This document shows, piece after piece, positions 12,416-13,339 of a stretch of 13,339 nt of DNA (positions are counted from its first letter, which is position 1; the number at the start of each line of letters is the position of its first letter). The translations under genes were made by a program, and so were the position numbers. The notes beneath the pieces are model-generated. The model ran no database searches. It was not told where the DNA came from and worked only from the letters and a program-made list of their open reading frames with translations. Source of the stretch: JAGOPB01 sp964606295 (GTDB taxonomy: Bacteria; Patescibacteriota; Minisyncoccia; Phycocordibacterales; UBA9973). The stretch covers positions 1-13,339 of the forward strand of contig CAZSFR010000021.1 in assembly GCA_964606295.1 (NCBI GenBank), given 5' to 3'.

Positions 12416-12845
12416 TGGAAGTTTCAAAAACAGAATATTAGAAAATATTCGCTCACGTGAAGAAGAAAGCTTGGAAAGTATTGTTGCGGATATACAAAAT
12501 TTAAAATCTGAGATTGAATCCGATATCGAAGATATCGGAGGAGAAGATGAATTTAATAAAAAGTTATTGAAAGATAAAGATCTTGCTGAGAAGAAAAAAA
12601 TATTGAAGGAAAATATCCTGAAAATTATATATACGCTTTGGGCTATTCCCATAGGCTATCTTTTCGGCGACAAAGCAATTGGGCACGCAGAGGGGATGGA
12701 TCATTTAGAGCGCATGAAATCTTCGGTATTTACTGTAGAATCATTACTAGCAATATTTGCATTTTTGACAGCACTTTTGGCTACGTTAAGTATAAAAACA
12801 GATGAAAATGAAAATAATGAAAATAAACCAATAGATCAGGTATAA
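12402..12845 (+). CDS. Small membrane protein with N-terminal coiled coil
   Basis: 147 residues from ATG 12402 (ATG 12408 is an alternative; a TTG at 12375 would add nine basic residues and overlap more of the micro-ORF). The first about 65 residues are highly charged and helical (ENIRSREEESLESIVADIQN, then LKSEIESDIEDIGGEDE). Two membrane segments follow: about 68-86 (IIYTLWAIPIGYLFG) and about 110-129 (ESLLAIFAFLTALLATLSI). The loop between them is HAEGMDHLERMK, with two histidines. The C-terminus is a short acidic, Asn-rich tail. No family recognised. With the preceding micro-protein it forms a two-gene unit of possible interacting helices. The next gene begins 11 bp after its stop. Confidence 0.8.
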   Translation: MIMIDGSFKNRILENIRSREEESLESIVADIQNLKSEIESDIEDIGGEDEFNKKLLKDKDLAEKKKILKENILKIIYTLWAIPIGYLFGDKAIGHAEGMDHLERMKSSVFTVESLLAIFAFLTALLATLSIKTDENENNENKPIDQV

Positions 12846-12856
12846 GTCTATACTAT

Positions 12857-13306
12857 ATGCCTGAGAGAAATACAACAAAAGTCGGAGTTGGGGTGATGAT
12901 TTTGAAAGACGGCAAGATACTTCTGGGTAAACGAAAAAGTGAGCACGGAAAAGGAGAGTATTCATTTCCCGGCGGACATTTGGAATACATGGAATCGTTT
13001 GAAGATTGCGTGAGAAGGGATGTGATCGAAGAGACAGGAATGATTATCGATAACATTCGATTTCTTCATGTGGCAAATATTGATTATTACGATCCGAAGC
13101 ATTACATTAATATTGGTTTTGTTGCTGACTGGAAGGGGGGAGAAGCACGTGTGATGGAACCAGAAAAATGCGAGAGCTGGGATTGGTACGATCTTGATCA
13201 TCTACCTGAACCGCTTTTTTATCAGACAATGGTTATAATTAATTCATACAAAACCGATACGCATTTTTATGATCAAAAAGATTTGAATACTTTATGGAAG
13301 AAATAA
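12857..13306 (+). CDS. Nudix hydrolase, NUDT15/MutT-like
   Basis: 149 residues, one complete Nudix domain. It opens with VGVGVMILKDGKILLGKRKS, the usual first strands of MutT-type enzymes. The box runs from Gly40 to Gly61: GGHLEYMESFEDCVRRD then VIEETGM. Spacing is canonical, but Asp55 stands where the Nudix box has the first Glu of RE; Glu58 and Glu59 are kept. The box is followed by DPKHYINIGFVADW and CESWDWYDLDHLPEPLF, which resembles the NUDT15 (MTH2)/DUF4743-free MutT subgroup that hydrolyses nucleoside triphosphates. A role in cleaning oxidised nucleotides or in nucleotide salvage is likely by family; the substrate is not determined. It starts 11 bp after the membrane protein, with no ribosome binding site visible. 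Confidence 0.9.
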   Translation: MPERNTTKVGVGVMILKDGKILLGKRKSEHGKGEYSFPGGHLEYMESFEDCVRRDVIEETGMIIDNIRFLHVANIDYYDPKHYINIGFVADWKGGEARVMEPEKCESWDWYDLDHLPEPLFYQTMVIINSYKTDTHFYDQKDLNTLWKK

Positions 13307-13339
13307 AACACAGTTAGAATGACAACACAATAATCGCTT

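Noticed and set aside
12849..12854. TATACT as a leaderless -10 for the last Nudix gene
   Set aside because: Only 2 nt lie between it and the ATG, too close for a start at the codon; the gene is probably read from the upstream promoter.

Overview
The window looks like a small, gene-dense, moderately AT-rich bacterial genome of the Candidate Phyla Radiation (Patescibacteria, probably Parcubacteria-like). This is an inference from style: very short intergenic gaps, almost no Shine-Dalgarno sequences, start codons placed a few bases after extended -10 promoters, a tRNA without encoded CCA, and many short single-pass secreted proteins of unknown function. No marker gene here fixes the lineage. All protein genes but one are on the + strand.

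Left part (1-3868): lemA and the membrane protease gene htpX form the outer genes of a block. Between them lies a small family of membrane-anchored extracytoplasmic proteins that share nearly the same N-terminal anchor (MQNNNSKLNTVLLI) but carry different outer domains. The block has been rearranged. A perfect 604-bp direct repeat (979-1582 = 2421-3024) carries one anchored protein, the intergenic region with the htpX promoter, and the first 35 bases of htpX. Its left copy runs in frame into a Gmad2-type domain, giving an ORF with the first 12 residues of HtpX and a headless Gmad2 domain. Either this is a recent recombination or it is an assembly error.

Middle (3869-6241): tRNA-Ser(GGA), followed by a decayed 3' half of a second serine tRNA that still has CCA. 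Next is an RRM RNA-binding protein with a long leader, and a bidirectional terminator shared with a convergent minus-strand gene of unknown function. That gene is transcribed divergently from a DUF2231 membrane protein, with two back-to-back extended -10 promoters and almost no leader on either side. A DoxX-type membrane protein follows, with unusual cysteine-rich tails at both ends.

Right part (6259-13306): a terminator abuts the promoter of glutamate racemase (murI). After murI come msrB (methionine sulfoxide reductase), a Nudix hydrolase, an ABC exporter and a Cdd1-like helix-hairpin-helix protein, packed like an operon. Next are an anchored protein with a carboxypeptidase-regulatory-like domain and a 469-residue putative lipoprotein that I read as a divergent caspase-fold (clan CD) cysteine peptidase, with His258-Gly and Ser-Cys319. 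After a strong terminator there is a 43-codon coiled-coil micro-ORF overlapping a small two-helix membrane protein, and finally a second Nudix hydrolase.

The items most worth following up are the putative caspase-like lipoprotein, the recurring extended -10/6-7 nt/start arrangement that implies widespread leaderless transcripts, the lemA-htpX duplication with its chimeric ORF, and the Cys-tailed DoxX protein.
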